DNA from: Betaproteobacteria bacterium Ga0077526
Lineage (GTDB): Bacteria; Pseudomonadota; Gammaproteobacteria; Burkholderiales; Ga0077523
Length of the DNA: 64,000 nt
Direction of reading: 5' to 3'
Assembly: GCA_001464765.1 (NCBI GenBank)
Contig: LNDV01000034.1
Span: 310,001-374,000, forward strand
Under the pieces are notes generated by a model, which searched no databases, was not told the DNA's origin, and was given only the letters and a program-made list of their open reading frames with translations. The position numbers were made by a program, and so were the translations under genes. Position 1 is the stretch's first letter, and every line of letters starts with the position of its first letter. Of the stretch, positions 8,655 through 16,758 are shown one piece after another.

Positions 8655-9286
8655 GACCTCGCGCCTCCGTGCTCGAACCGCCCGGTGCGCAGAAACCGGC
8701 ACGTCTGATCGGCGACGGTACGGGACAGCAGCATGCCGGTGTGGCTCACACGCAGCACGACGTGATCGGTGAACGACGGCAGCCTAGTCTCTGCGACGGT
8801 CACGGCGCCATCGTTGGGACCGAGGCCCGGCGTGATGAGGCGCCCTGCGCCGATCGCGACCTCGCCGGCAATCATCCCCACATCGCAAGGCCAGCGGACA
8901 CGGCCGTGGGACGCCTCGTCCCAGGCGCCGAGGGAACGGCCGATCGCGGCCCGGCCCCAGCGGTCACGCATCAGGGATCGCGCCACTTCGCTGCCGCGCA
9001 CCGGACTGCCGAGCAGGACGGCCCGGCCGAGTCGCGGGTCATTGGCCGCCGCCAGCATGCGCAGGATGACGAGACCGCCCAGGCTGTGGCCGACGAAATG
9101 CACGCGGGACCCGGCGCACGACCGCGCGAATGCCGCGAGCGATCGGGCGTTCCGATCCAGCGTTTCCCGGACGGTGGGGAAAGAGAAGACCTCGACGGCG
9201 AATCCGCCAGCAGTCAGCCAGCGACGCTGTGCGGCCATGACCCAGCCGGACATCCAGAGCCCGTGCAGCAAAACGACCGTTTCCAA
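8651..9286 (-). CDS. Alpha/beta hydrolase (lipase-like)
   Basis: A protein of about 211 residues with an alpha/beta-hydrolase core. VVLLHGLWMSGW supplies the oxyanion-hole region near residue 5, the nucleophile elbow GHSLGG lies near residue 70, and a late SHTGML could hold the catalytic His. It resembles esterases or lipases with a PGAP1/DUF676-like fold. The start is uncertain: TTG at 9286 gives a compact fold beginning right at the first strand. An ATG at 9376 would run into the start of the divergent TauE gene and add an unconserved stretch. It is coupled to the lipoprotein gene downstream by a four-base overlap. Confidence 0.78.
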   Translation of the reverse strand: METVVLLHGLWMSGWVMAAQRRWLTAGGFAVEVFSFPTVRETLDRNARSLAAFARSCAGSRVHFVGHSLGGLVILRMLAAANDPRLGRAVLLGSPVRGSEVARSLMRDRWGRAAIGRSLGAWDEASHGRVRWPCDVGMIAGEVAIGAGRLITPGLGPNDGAVTVAETRLPSFTDHVVLRVSHTGMLLSRTVADQTCRFLRTGRFEHGGARS

Positions 9287-9369
9287 GAAGAGGACCGCCG
9301 GAGAAGGACAAGTGCAGGAGACGGATTCTATCCCCCGGAACAGGCGCGGGCCGCTGCTACACTCGACCG

Positions 9370-10119
9370 ATGACATTCGATCCGGTCGTGATGGCGCTCG
9401 CGCCGCTGGTCGTGGTGGCGGCCTACACGGTGTTCGGCATTTCAGGCTTCGGCTCGGCCCTGGTGTCCATCCCCCTGCTGGCGCACCTCATGCCGCTCAA
9501 GACGGTCGTGCCCATGGTGCTGCTGCTCGACTTTTCCGCAGCGTTCCTCACGGGCCTGCGACTGCGTGCGGACGTCGCCCGGTCGGAAATGCTTCCGGTC
9601 GTGCCGGGCATCGTGATCGGCGTCGTGGCTGGCGTGCTGCTGCTCTCGCACGCACCGGGCGAGTTGCTGCTCGTGCCACTCGGCCTGTTCGTGACGGGAT
9701 ACGCGTCGTACAACCTGATGCGGTCGAGCCGACCGATCCGCTTCGCCCGGGGCTGGGGTTACGGTGTCGGGCTCGCCGGCGGCCTCATCGGCGCCCTGTT
9801 CGGCGTGGCCGGCCCGCTCTACGCCACGTACTTCTCGGGACGACTGGAGGATCCGGCACGACTGCGGGCGACGCTCTCCGCCGTGTTCTCCCTCAGCACC
9901 GCGCTGCGCATCGTGATGTTCCTCGCCGCGGGGCTGCTGCTGCGCAAGGAGTTATGGCTGGGCGCCGCCGCCCTGCTGCCCTTCATGGTGGCAGGCACAC
10001 GGCTCGGACAGCACCTGCACCGCAGGATCTCGGCGTCCACCCTCGTCAAGGTACTGAACGCCCTTCTGGTCCTGAGCGGCCTCTCGCTCGCCGCGCGCGG
10101 CCTGCACGCCCTGGTGTGA
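9370..10119 (+). CDS. TauE/SafE-family membrane transporter
   Basis: A 249-residue membrane protein with about eight hydrophobic segments in two homologous halves. It has the early GISGFGSALVSIPLLA and the mid-protein GLAGGLIGALFGVAGPLYATYF motifs typical of the TauE/SafE (DUF81) family. Members export sulfite, sulfoacetate or organic anions. The substrate here is not readable. It is divergent from the hydrolase gene and convergent with the DUF2892 gene. Confidence 0.88.
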   Translation: MTFDPVVMALAPLVVVAAYTVFGISGFGSALVSIPLLAHLMPLKTVVPMVLLLDFSAAFLTGLRLRADVARSEMLPVVPGIVIGVVAGVLLLSHAPGELLLVPLGLFVTGYASYNLMRSSRPIRFARGWGYGVGLAGGLIGALFGVAGPLYATYFSGRLEDPARLRATLSAVFSLSTALRIVMFLAAGLLLRKELWLGAAALLPFMVAGTRLGQHLHRRISASTLVKVLNALLVLSGLSLAARGLHALV

Positions 10120-10144
10120 CGCGGCCGCGCATCGCGGCGACGTC

Positions 10145-10342
10145 TCAGGTTCTCGCGGGGCAGCTGCTCACGCCGAGCAGCGTATAGAGCGGGCAGAAAC
10201 GCACGAGCCCAGTCAGCAGCGGCACGACGCCGATCAGGCCCACGTACTTCAGCGTGCCCTCGGCCATGAAGAACATCGCCAGCAGCGCCAGCCCCAGAAC
10301 GATCCGCAGGATGCGATCGACACCACCCACATTCGCTTTCAT
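10145..10342 (-). CDS. DUF2892 small membrane protein
   Basis: A 65-residue protein with two transmembrane helices (about 10-26 and 33-52) and the DUF2892 pattern MKANVGGVDRILRIVLG near the N-terminus and RFCPLYTLLG at the end. The family is often found near rhodanese and sulfur genes or fused as the membrane part of YgaP. Transcription would start toward a CRP-type site (10423-10438) shared with the cupin gene. Confidence 0.85.
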   Translation of the reverse strand: MKANVGGVDRILRIVLGLALLAMFFMAEGTLKYVGLIGVVPLLTGLVRFCPLYTLLGVSSCPART

Positions 10343-10422
10343 GATCCGTCTCCCTTTGCTTGGCGGGTCCGGCGGTCCGTCGAACCCATGGCGCCACTAT
10401 GCTACCGGCGCCCGGGCAGGTC

Positions 10423-10438
10423 TGTGACCTGGATCACG
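10423..10438. promoter_or_regulatory. CRP-class binding site TGTGA-N6-TCACG
   Basis: TGTGA and TCACG flank a six-base spacer, one base away from the perfect CRP consensus TGTGA-N6-TCACA. It lies between the divergent DUF2892 and cupin genes, 53 bases before the cupin ATG. A Crp/Fnr regulator with CRP-like DNA-contact residues is encoded 420 bases to the right. The pairing of site and regulator is inference. Confidence 0.65.
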
Positions 10439-10490
10439 TCCCCGGTACACTCCCGGCTTTTACATGCAACCAGTGCGACCGGGAGGCAGC

Positions 10491-10841
10491 ATGAAGCACA
10501 TCAAGTGGAGCGATATTCCCTACGAGAAGGTGAACGACCAGTTCCTGCGCAAGCTCGCCTGGGACGGCAAGGTGATGATCGCCCTCACCGAGGTGCAGGG
10601 CGGCTACGTCGTCCCGCCCCACTCCCACCCCAACGAACAGGTAACCTGGGTCATGAGCGGCAAGTGGCGCTTCCTGATCGACGGCAAGACGACCGACGTG
10701 GGCCCGGGCGAGATGATCTTCATTCCCGCGGACGTGGTGCATACGGTGGAAGCCGTGGAAACGCTGGTGGCCTACGACATCTTCACGCCCCCCCGCGAGG
10801 ACTGGCTCACCGGCAAGGACAGCTACCTCCGCAAGGGCTGA
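10491..10841 (+). CDS. Single-domain cupin protein
   Basis: A 116-residue cupin. Motif 1 is seen as PPHSHPNEQVTWVMSGK around residues 43-59, giving His, His and Glu metal ligands, and motif 2 as PGEMIFIPADVVHTVE around 73-88 with the later His. It is a small beta-barrel that probably binds a metal ion. Sugar isomerase, dioxygenase or sensor roles are all possible. GGGAGG six bases before the ATG fixes the start, and a longer upstream start lacks this site. The CRP-type site upstream suggests control by the neighbouring regulator. Confidence 0.85.
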   Translation: MKHIKWSDIPYEKVNDQFLRKLAWDGKVMIALTEVQGGYVVPPHSHPNEQVTWVMSGKWRFLIDGKTTDVGPGEMIFIPADVVHTVEAVETLVAYDIFTPPREDWLTGKDSYLRKG

Positions 10842-10854
10842 GTGCCCGGACCGG

Positions 10855-11535
10855 TCAGCCTGCGGCGGCCACCCGCCGCAGTCCCGCCGCGTCGACAATC
10901 TCCACCTGCTCGCGGGCGAGCGACACGAAGCCCTGTTCCGCGAAGCTCTTCAGCAGACGGCTCACGATCTCGCGCACGCTGCCGAGTTCGTCGGCGAGGG
11001 CCTGGTGGGTGGTATGCACCACCTTGCCCTTGCCGAGCAGCAGGGTCGCCAGCCGCTGATCGAGCCGCTGGAACGCGACCGCCTCGACGAGCTGCATCAG
11101 TTCCGCGATGCGCTCGGCGAACAGCGCAAAGACGTAGTTGCGGAAGGGCTCGTGCTCGGCCAGCAGTCTCGAGAACAGCGGCTGCGGCAGAGCCACGGCG
11201 ACAATGTCCGTTTCGGCCACGCCGCGCGCGTTGTAGGCGACGTGCCCCAGCAGGCAGCTCGACGTGAGGATGCAGCTCTCTCCCGGCACCACGCGGTACA
11301 GCTGAAGCTCCCGTCCGTTGGTCCCCGTCTTCGAGACGCGGATCACGCCGTCCACCAGCATCGGAAAGGCCTGACACGGACTCTCGTCGTCGAACAGGAC
11401 GGTGCCGGCCTTCACCTGCACGACCTGCCCTTCCTCCAGAAGCCGGTCCAGTCGTGTGTCCGACAGCGTCTCGAGCGCCGGGTAAAGGAAACGCAAGCGA
11501 TCTCTCAGCGTGATGCGGTCCATGGGAATCGCCAT
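10855..11535 (-). CDS. Crp/Fnr-family regulator with cysteines in the ligand region
   Basis: A 226-residue regulator with an N-terminal cNMP-binding-like beta roll (about 20-135), a long dimerisation helix (about 130-160) and a C-terminal winged HTH (about 165-215). The recognition helix GSVREIVSRLLK keeps Arg188, Glu189 and Arg193 at the positions of CRP Arg180, Glu181 and Arg185, so TGTGA-type sites are expected. The cAMP pocket motif of CRP is absent. Instead GESCILTSSCLL places Cys88 and Cys94 there, which suggests redox or sulfur sensing (inference). There is no FNR-type N-terminal Cys cluster. Its ATG shares one base with the stop of the epoxide hydrolase gene, so the two are coupled. 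Confidence 0.87.
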   Translation of the reverse strand: MAIPMDRITLRDRLRFLYPALETLSDTRLDRLLEEGQVVQVKAGTVLFDDESPCQAFPMLVDGVIRVSKTGTNGRELQLYRVVPGESCILTSSCLLGHVAYNARGVAETDIVAVALPQPLFSRLLAEHEPFRNYVFALFAERIAELMQLVEAVAFQRLDQRLATLLLGKGKVVHTTHQALADELGSVREIVSRLLKSFAEQGFVSLAREQVEIVDAAGLRRVAAAG

Positions 11536-12716
11536 CAGGGGCGAAGCGGCCGGAAGAACTCGCGGATTTCGTGGGCGAGTGCCTCCGGCTGTTCCAGCGC
11601 CGCGAAGTGCCCGCCCTTCGGCATGACGGTCCAGCGGCGGATGTCGGTGTACATCCTCTCTGCGACGGAACGCGGCGGGCGCAGGATCTCGGTCGGGAAC
11701 TGGGCGTAGCCCATCGGGACGTTCACGCCGCGCGGCGGGATCGGCCAGGGGCCGTGCATCCGCGCGTAGTAAGGCCAGAAAGTGGAACCGATGGCGCCCG
11801 TGACCCAGTACAGCGTGATGTCCGCCAGCATGTCGTCTCGGCTGATGGCGTTCTCGATCCGCCCCTTGCAGTCCGACCATGCCCGGAATTTCTCGACGAT
11901 CCAGGCAGCCAGTCCGGCAGGCGAATCGGTGAGGCCGAACGCGAGCGTCTGCGGGCGGGTGCCCTGGATCCACTGGTAGCCGGTCTCCTCCTTGAGGAAC
12001 ACGGCGAGTTCCTGGAGGAACTTCGCCTCCTCGGGCGTCGGGTTCTCCATCATTTTCGGGTCGCGCGGGACGGCCAGCAGATTCACGTGGATGCCGATCA
12101 GCTTGTCGGCATGCGCATGTCCCATCCGGGACGTGACGAACGCCCCCCAGTCTCCGCCCTGTGCAGCGAAGCGCTGGTAACCCAGGACCTCCGTCATCAG
12201 ATGGGCAAAGGCGTCGGCCATGCGTTCCAGACCGAAACGCTGCTGACCCGGCGCGAAAGACAGCCCGTAGCCCGGCAGGGAGGGTGCCACCACAGTGAAG
12301 GCATCGGCGGGATCGCCGCCGAAACGCGCGGGATCCGTCAGGCGGGGGATGATCTCGAGAAACTCGAAGACCGACCCGGGCCAGCCGTGAGACAGCAGCA
12401 GCGGACAAGGCGCCGGCCCTTTGCCTTCGATGTGGAGGAAATGCAGGTCGATGCCGTCGACCGGCGCCTTGAACTGCGGGAAGGCGTTGAGTCGGGCTTC
12501 CTGCTCGCGCCAGTCGAACCGCGTGCGCCAGTACTCCACCAGATCCCGCAGATAGGCGACATCGGTGCCATAGGCCCAGGGTTCATCGGGGGCCTGATCG
12601 GGGAACCGCGTCCGCGCGAGGCGAGACCGGAGATCGGCGAGAACGTCGTCGGGAACGTGCAGCTTGAAGGGCGTGGCGGCCATGGCGCGGGAGGCGGAAT
12701 GAGGCAGAGCCGCCAT
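11535..12716 (-). CDS. Epoxide hydrolase family protein
   Basis: A protein of about 393 residues with the N-terminal epoxide hydrolase domain (PF06441-like, FPDQAPDEPWAYGTD) followed by an alpha/beta-hydrolase core. Visible catalytic elements are HGWPGS (oxyanion region), GGDWGAF with the nucleophile Asp, and GGHFAALEQPE with the general-base His. It should open epoxides or juvenile-hormone-like substrates by a hydroxyalkyl-enzyme ester. The start at 12716 has GGAG eight bases upstream. An ATG eleven codons later is the alternative. It is followed without gap by the Crp/Fnr regulator. Confidence 0.9.
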   Translation of the reverse strand: MAALPHSASRAMAATPFKLHVPDDVLADLRSRLARTRFPDQAPDEPWAYGTDVAYLRDLVEYWRTRFDWREQEARLNAFPQFKAPVDGIDLHFLHIEGKGPAPCPLLLSHGWPGSVFEFLEIIPRLTDPARFGGDPADAFTVVAPSLPGYGLSFAPGQQRFGLERMADAFAHLMTEVLGYQRFAAQGGDWGAFVTSRMGHAHADKLIGIHVNLLAVPRDPKMMENPTPEEAKFLQELAVFLKEETGYQWIQGTRPQTLAFGLTDSPAGLAAWIVEKFRAWSDCKGRIENAISRDDMLADITLYWVTGAIGSTFWPYYARMHGPWPIPPRGVNVPMGYAQFPTEILRPPRSVAERMYTDIRRWTVMPKGGHFAALEQPEALAHEIREFFRPLRP

Positions 12717-12777
12717 TGTCGCGGCTCCAGCGCCGCCGGCGCAAATCTGGAGAAGGGCCGAACTGCCTGCGCCCCGG

Positions 12778-12918
12778 TCAGGAACCCTGCCCGGCGTCCT
12801 CGTCCATCTTGCGGCCGAGCCAGCGCGCCATCCACCAGCCGATGACGATGACGCCCAGGATGACGCCGAGGCTCAGCAGACCGTAGTCGGTCATGAACAG
12901 ATTCTGGAACAGGATCAT
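12778..12918 (-). CDS. DUF3149 small membrane protein
   Basis: A 46-residue protein. The start M-I-L-F-Q-N-L-F-M-T-D-Y-G-L is followed by one hydrophobic helix (about residues 14-31) and a charged tail ending in an acidic segment. The TDYG before a single helix is the mark of DUF3149, a small family of unknown function common in betaproteobacteria. GGGGAG five bases before the ATG supports translation. It is divergent from the DUF1840 gene. Confidence 0.78.
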   Translation of the reverse strand: MILFQNLFMTDYGLLSLGVILGVIVIGWWMARWLGRKMDEDAGQGS

Positions 12919-13051
12919 GGCAACTCCCCGGGCACACCGGTCGCCGGCCACCATGGCCGGCGGGCGCCCTTTTCGATGCAGGATACGAGCGCGCTGTCAG
13001 GATCGCTTGCGATGGATCAAACTCCAGAAATTCAACCCGCGGAGACCCGTC

Positions 13052-13390
13052 ATGATCGTTCGATTCGATGCCAAGGTCGGCAGCTTCATCATGATGGGCG
13101 ACATCGCCGTGCCACTGCTGCAGATGATGGGCCACAGCGGCACGGTGCCCAGCGCGATTCTGGCCGGCGACATTCCGCAGGCACTTGCGCAACTGAAGGC
13201 GGCGCTCGCCACGGTGCCGCCGCCCCCGCCGGAACCCGAGCCGACGCACGGGGAGGAAGAGCGCCGGAGCGAGCCGGCGGTGTCCCTGAGGCAGCGCGCC
13301 TTTCCGCTGCTCGACCTGCTGGAACGGTCTGCGAGAAAGGGCTGCGATGTGATGTGGACCGTGGAGCCGCCAGACATGCCTCGTGCCTGA
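13052..13390 (+). CDS. DUF1840 family protein
   Basis: A 112-residue protein starting MIVRFDAKVGSFIMMGDIA, the typical DUF1840 beginning, with a Pro-rich linker and a C-terminal helix (LRQRAFPLLDLLERSARKG). GGAG seven bases before the ATG supports this start. The family has no known function. It is convergent with the tautomerase-like gene twelve bases away. Confidence 0.85.
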   Translation: MIVRFDAKVGSFIMMGDIAVPLLQMMGHSGTVPSAILAGDIPQALAQLKAALATVPPPPPEPEPTHGEEERRSEPAVSLRQRAFPLLDLLERSARKGCDVMWTVEPPDMPRA

Positions 13391-13402
13391 CGACCGCACC
13401 GA

Positions 13403-13597
13403 TCAGCTCTTCGGCGGATCCGACCAGAAACGCCCGGCGGTCGCCCAGTCGGACTTGCGGATGTCCTCGAACACGATGTCGACGGACTCGGGAGAACAGT
13501 TGAGCGTGCGCGCGGCTTCGCGCGTCACCGCATCGACGAAAGCCTGCTTCTGATCCTGCGTGCGGCCTTCGAACAGACGGACGTGGATGAACGGCAT
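13403..13597 (-). CDS. 4-oxalocrotonate tautomerase family protein
   Basis: A 64-residue protein of the small tautomerase fold. After Met removal Pro1 is the expected catalytic base, and Arg11 is conserved in FEGRTQDQK. Two 4-OT active-site residues differ: Arg39 is replaced by Asp and Phe50 by Trp. So the substrate is probably not 4-oxalocrotonate. Another tautomerase or promiscuous hydratase activity is possible. No aromatic-degradation genes are nearby. Confidence 0.82.
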   Translation of the reverse strand: MPFIHVRLFEGRTQDQKQAFVDAVTREAARTLNCSPESVDIVFEDIRKSDWATAGRFWSDPPKS

Positions 13598-13677
13598 CGG
13601 GACCTCCTCCGGTTGACGAAAAGGACGCGGGGCGCACCGCCCCGCATCACCGGAGGAAGGATACCGCGCTCCTTGCG

Positions 13678-14526
13678 TCAGGAAACGTCCTGACCGCCCG
13701 GCGCCGCCATGATCATGGCGGGAGCGGATTCCGCCGGATCCGCATCAACGGCGATCTCCGACGTCATCACATTCACGACCGGGGCAGCCCGGCGCTCGCG
13801 GCGCAGATCCACGAAATCCTCCAGTTCCCAAGGGCGCAACGCCAGCAACAGCGTGACCGAGCGGCGTTCGCCGAGCCGCAGACGCTTGTGCTCCTCGTGC
13901 ATCTCGGCCATCTCGTTCGCGAGGCGGCGCAGCTTGGCGTTCATCATCGCGATGGACGACGGCGTAAGCATGGCGTTCACCAGCAGCATCGTCTCGGTCG
14001 GCTTGTCGAAGTGGCCGGAGAAGTATTCGTTCTGCGCCTTGGCCTTGAAGTACTGCTGGATCGGGCCGTTGGGAAGCCACGTGAAAGTGTGCGTCACGCG
14101 GAGCCGGATCTTGTTCTCGGGCAGCAGTTCGAGGAAGCGGATGCGCTGCAGTTCGAGCAGCAGGCGGACGCCCTCGGCCTTGCTGAGCTGATACAGCGCG
14201 GTGATGTCGTTCAGATCGAGATGATTCAACGCGCACACCGCGACCAGCAGAAGCTTGCGGTCACGCATGATCGCGCGTTCCTGGTCGAGCGTGAGCTGCG
14301 AGACGGCTTCACTTTCCTTCGCGGCGTCCTTCGCGAGTTCCAGCACGCTGGTGCCCGCGAGGGCACAGGCCTGCTCGAAACGTTCCATCGAAAAGCCCCC
14401 CTTCGAGAAAAGCCGCTTGATGCTGGCCTCGCTCAGCCGGAGTTTCTTGCCCACGTGGGCGTAGGTGAGGCCCCGCGCGCGCAGGGCGCGCTTCAGGCCG
14501 TCGATGAGGGCGTCGGTCTCGGTCAT
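13678..14526 (-). CDS. XRE-type HTH protein with uncharacterised C-terminal domain
   Basis: A 282-residue protein. Residues about 1-62 form a lambda-repressor-like HTH (LTYAHVGKKLRLSEASIKRL then GFSMERFEQACALAGTS). The remaining 200 or so residues are helical and contain LLVAVCALNHLDLNDITALY and a segment RLRVTHTFTWLPNGPIQQYF. I recognise no ligand domain. Proteins of this layout are found in proteobacteria as uncharacterised transcriptional regulators. The start ATG is the one directly before the HTH, and upstream in-frame sequence is non-homologous. Confidence 0.8.
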   Translation of the reverse strand: MTETDALIDGLKRALRARGLTYAHVGKKLRLSEASIKRLFSKGGFSMERFEQACALAGTSVLELAKDAAKESEAVSQLTLDQERAIMRDRKLLLVAVCALNHLDLNDITALYQLSKAEGVRLLLELQRIRFLELLPENKIRLRVTHTFTWLPNGPIQQYFKAKAQNEYFSGHFDKPTETMLLVNAMLTPSSIAMMNAKLRRLANEMAEMHEEHKRLRLGERRSVTLLLALRPWELEDFVDLRRERRAAPVVNVMTSEIAVDADPAESAPAMIMAAPGGQDVS

Positions 14527-14949
14527 CTTCTGGTCGCTCTGTTTTTGTGTCGTTCTCGCGGTTGCCCGTTCTCGCCGCGCGAGGCGCGACCGGCAGGCTT
14601 GCCGCAGGAGACACCGACCCGAGTCCCGGACAGGGGCGCGGCGGACGACGACCATCGGGGACATCGCGAGACCGGTGGTTTCGCATGCGCAACGAGGACA
14701 TCGATCATGCCGAGCCGCACTCTCGAGGAAACCTACCGGCAAGCGCTGGCAACCCGCACCAGGACTCGCTCGGAACTCGCAGTGGCCTGTGTTCCTTTCC
14801 TGGTGGACAGCACTTTCCGTGCGCAGAAGGCGCCGCTCCCTAGGGAGAAGGCCGTCGCGAGGGACGCGGAAGGGAAGGAGGGAACCGGATGCCGGACACG
14901 CGAGTAAAGCGGTCCGACACCCGGATCGGGCGGACCGGACGCCCTGAGC
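14527..14949. other. Intergenic region of about 420 bases
   Basis: This lies between the XRE-type gene and the DUF1499 gene, both on the minus strand. It should carry the promoter of the XRE-type gene at its left end. Apart from one doubtful small plus-strand frame (14707-14907), I see no conserved gene, RNA or strong hairpin. Confidence 0.5.
14707..14907 (+). CDS. Doubtful small ORF (66 codons)
   Basis: A plus-strand frame starting MPSRTLEETYRQALA, with GAGGA eight bases before the ATG. The first 25 residues look helical and amphipathic. The rest is Arg/Glu/Gly-rich and unconvincing. It lies alone in an otherwise gene-free stretch. I do not recognise it, and it could easily be a chance frame in GC-rich DNA. 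Confidence 0.25.
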   Translation: MPSRTLEETYRQALATRTRTRSELAVACVPFLVDSTFRAQKAPLPREKAVARDAEGKEGTGCRTRE

Positions 14950-15354
14950 TCAGACCGCGCGAGCGGAAAACCGGGCGCGGATCTCCTCGACGCGCGTGCG
15001 GTTCACGCCGAGGTCGCTGTGACCGAGGCGCGAGGCCGAGCGGACATGGATGATCTTTTCGTCCTCGGGCAGGTAGAACTCGACGTCGTCCACAAAACCC
15101 AGGAGCGCTGTCGAGAACTCGGCGTAGAGGTAGTCCGCCGCGCGGGTCACGATCTCCACACGGGGCATGCTCTTCACCACCTCCACGAGGGCGGCCATCG
15201 CGGCGTCCCTGTCGGAGCGGTACTTGATCGGCGCAATGGCGTGATACGGGGTGGTCGCCTGGCTGCTGACCGCGTTGGGCGAGGAAGGCACGGGCTTCAG
15301 GCGCCCGCCCCTCACACCGAGATCGGTCGGGCGTTTTCCGGAGAGCAGTCCCAT
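14950..15354 (-). CDS. DUF1499 family protein
   Basis: A 134-residue protein with the DUF1499 marks: an early PSSPNAVSSQA segment, MPRVEIVTRAADYLYAEF in the middle, and a C-terminal SASRLGHSDLGVNRTRVEEI. The family is widespread, sometimes secreted, and of unknown function. No signal peptide is evident here. It begins seven bases after the stop of the GST gene, so the two form an operon. Confidence 0.87.
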   Translation of the reverse strand: MGLLSGKRPTDLGVRGGRLKPVPSSPNAVSSQATTPYHAIAPIKYRSDRDAAMAALVEVVKSMPRVEIVTRAADYLYAEFSTALLGFVDDVEFYLPEDEKIIHVRSASRLGHSDLGVNRTRVEEIRARFSARAV

Positions 15355-15361
15355 GGGAGGC

Positions 15362-15973
15362 TCAGGGGTTCATGCCCTTCGCCACACCGGGGCGCGCGGC
15401 CATGCGGGCCGCCCACCGATGCAGATTGGCGAAGCCCGGGGCGGCGTCGATGAGCGCACGGCGTGCCGCATAGTTGGGATAGAGCATCAGGTCTGCCACG
15501 GAGAGTTCGCCGGCGACGTAGTCGCGGCCCTCGAGCTGGCGATCCACATCGCCGAAGAACGTGAGCAGCCGCTGCTTGAAGTAGTCGACGTTTGCCACGC
15601 TCTTCTCCGGCGCGGCGTTCTCCAGACGGAAGATGGTGCCGCTGGTCGCGGACACGTCGCTGGCCCCCTGGAACATCCACTGCAGCGCGACGATCCGGGT
15701 CGCGAAGTCCTTCGGGATGAAGCGCCCCGCCTTCTCCGCCGCGTAGAGCACGATGGCCCCGGACTGGGTGAGCACGAAGGGCTTGCCACCAGGGCCGTCG
15801 TCATCGACGATCACCGGCATGAGTCCCGCGGGATTGAGCTTGAGAAACTCCGCCGACCGCTGATCGCCCTTGCCCAGGTCCATCCGGTGCAGGCGGTAGG
15901 GCAGCCCGCATTCTTCCAGCGCGACGGAAGCGCGCTGACCGTTGGCGGTGGGGGCGAAGTAGAGATCGATCAT
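15362..15973 (-). CDS. Glutathione S-transferase
   Basis: A 203-residue cytosolic GST. The thioredoxin-like N-terminal domain contains FAPTANGQRASVALEECGLP, cis-Pro LMPVIVDDD and QSGAIVLYAAEK (glutathione gamma-Glu contact Ser). The C-terminal helical domain has the N-capping ELSVADLMLYP. It resembles the YfcG/GstB-like groups. AAGGA eight bases before the ATG supports the start. The substrate is unknown. Confidence 0.9.
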   Translation of the reverse strand: MIDLYFAPTANGQRASVALEECGLPYRLHRMDLGKGDQRSAEFLKLNPAGLMPVIVDDDGPGGKPFVLTQSGAIVLYAAEKAGRFIPKDFATRIVALQWMFQGASDVSATSGTIFRLENAAPEKSVANVDYFKQRLLTFFGDVDRQLEGRDYVAGELSVADLMLYPNYAARRALIDAAPGFANLHRWAARMAARPGVAKGMNP

Positions 15974-16125
15974 CGGGGAAGTCCTTGGCAGAGAGGTGTC
16001 GGGCGCGATACCGCGCGACTGGGCAAGCGCGGCGGGCATGGGGACAGTATCATGCCACGCTCATCAGTCGGCACCGCTGCGATCGCGCGTCTTCTCCGGG
16101 TTCCGGACCGTGCGCCGCCGGAGCG

Positions 16126-16758
16126 ATGCCGCGGACCCGGATCCCTTTCGTGCCCCCGATCACCCAAGCCCTGCTCGGCCTCAACATCATCGGCTTCGCT
16201 CTGCAGCAGATGATGGGCCTGTGGTTCATGGCGACCTTCGCGCTTTGGCCACCCATCTCCGCAGCCGACCCCATGGAAACGGTGCCCTTCGAACTGTGGC
16301 AGCCGGTCACCTACGCGTTCCTGCATGGAAGCCTGATGCATCTGCTGTTCAACATGCTGGGTCTGTGGATGCTGGGACGCGAGGTCGAACTCGAGTTCGG
16401 CTCGAAGCGCTATCTCCAGTACTACTTCCTGTGCGTCGTGACGGCAGCGATCGCGCAGATGGCCGTGGTGGCGATTCTCGACCAGCCTCCCTTCCCGACC
16501 GTCGGTGCATCAGGCGGCGTGTTCGGCCTGCTGCTGGCCTACGGCGTTTTGTTTCCGCGCCGGCGGATCATGCTGCTCATCCCGCCCATCCCCATGCAGG
16601 CGAGGACCTTCGTGACGCTCTACGGGCTGGTCGAATTGTTCCTGGGGGTGACGGGCACGCAATCCGGGGTAGCGCATTTCGCCCACCTGGGCGGGCTCGT
16701 CGGCGGGTTCTTTCTCCTGCAGTTCTGGCGTCGAAGGTGGCCTTTCAGGCGGTCGTGA
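16126..16758 (+). CDS. Rhomboid-family intramembrane serine protease
   Basis: A 210-residue membrane protein with six hydrophobic helices. The catalytic dyad is present: Ser129 in GASGGVFG and His187 in AHLGG. His72 and Asn76 in HLLFNMLGLW complete the oxyanion environment. It should cleave membrane-anchored proteins within the bilayer. ATG at 16126 was chosen because the preceding frame is not conserved. Its last 14 bases overlap the convergent idi gene. Confidence 0.92.
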   Translation: MPRTRIPFVPPITQALLGLNIIGFALQQMMGLWFMATFALWPPISAADPMETVPFELWQPVTYAFLHGSLMHLLFNMLGLWMLGREVELEFGSKRYLQYYFLCVVTAAIAQMAVVAILDQPPFPTVGASGGVFGLLLAYGVLFPRRRIMLLIPPIPMQARTFVTLYGLVELFLGVTGTQSGVAHFAHLGGLVGGFFLLQFWRRRWPFRRS

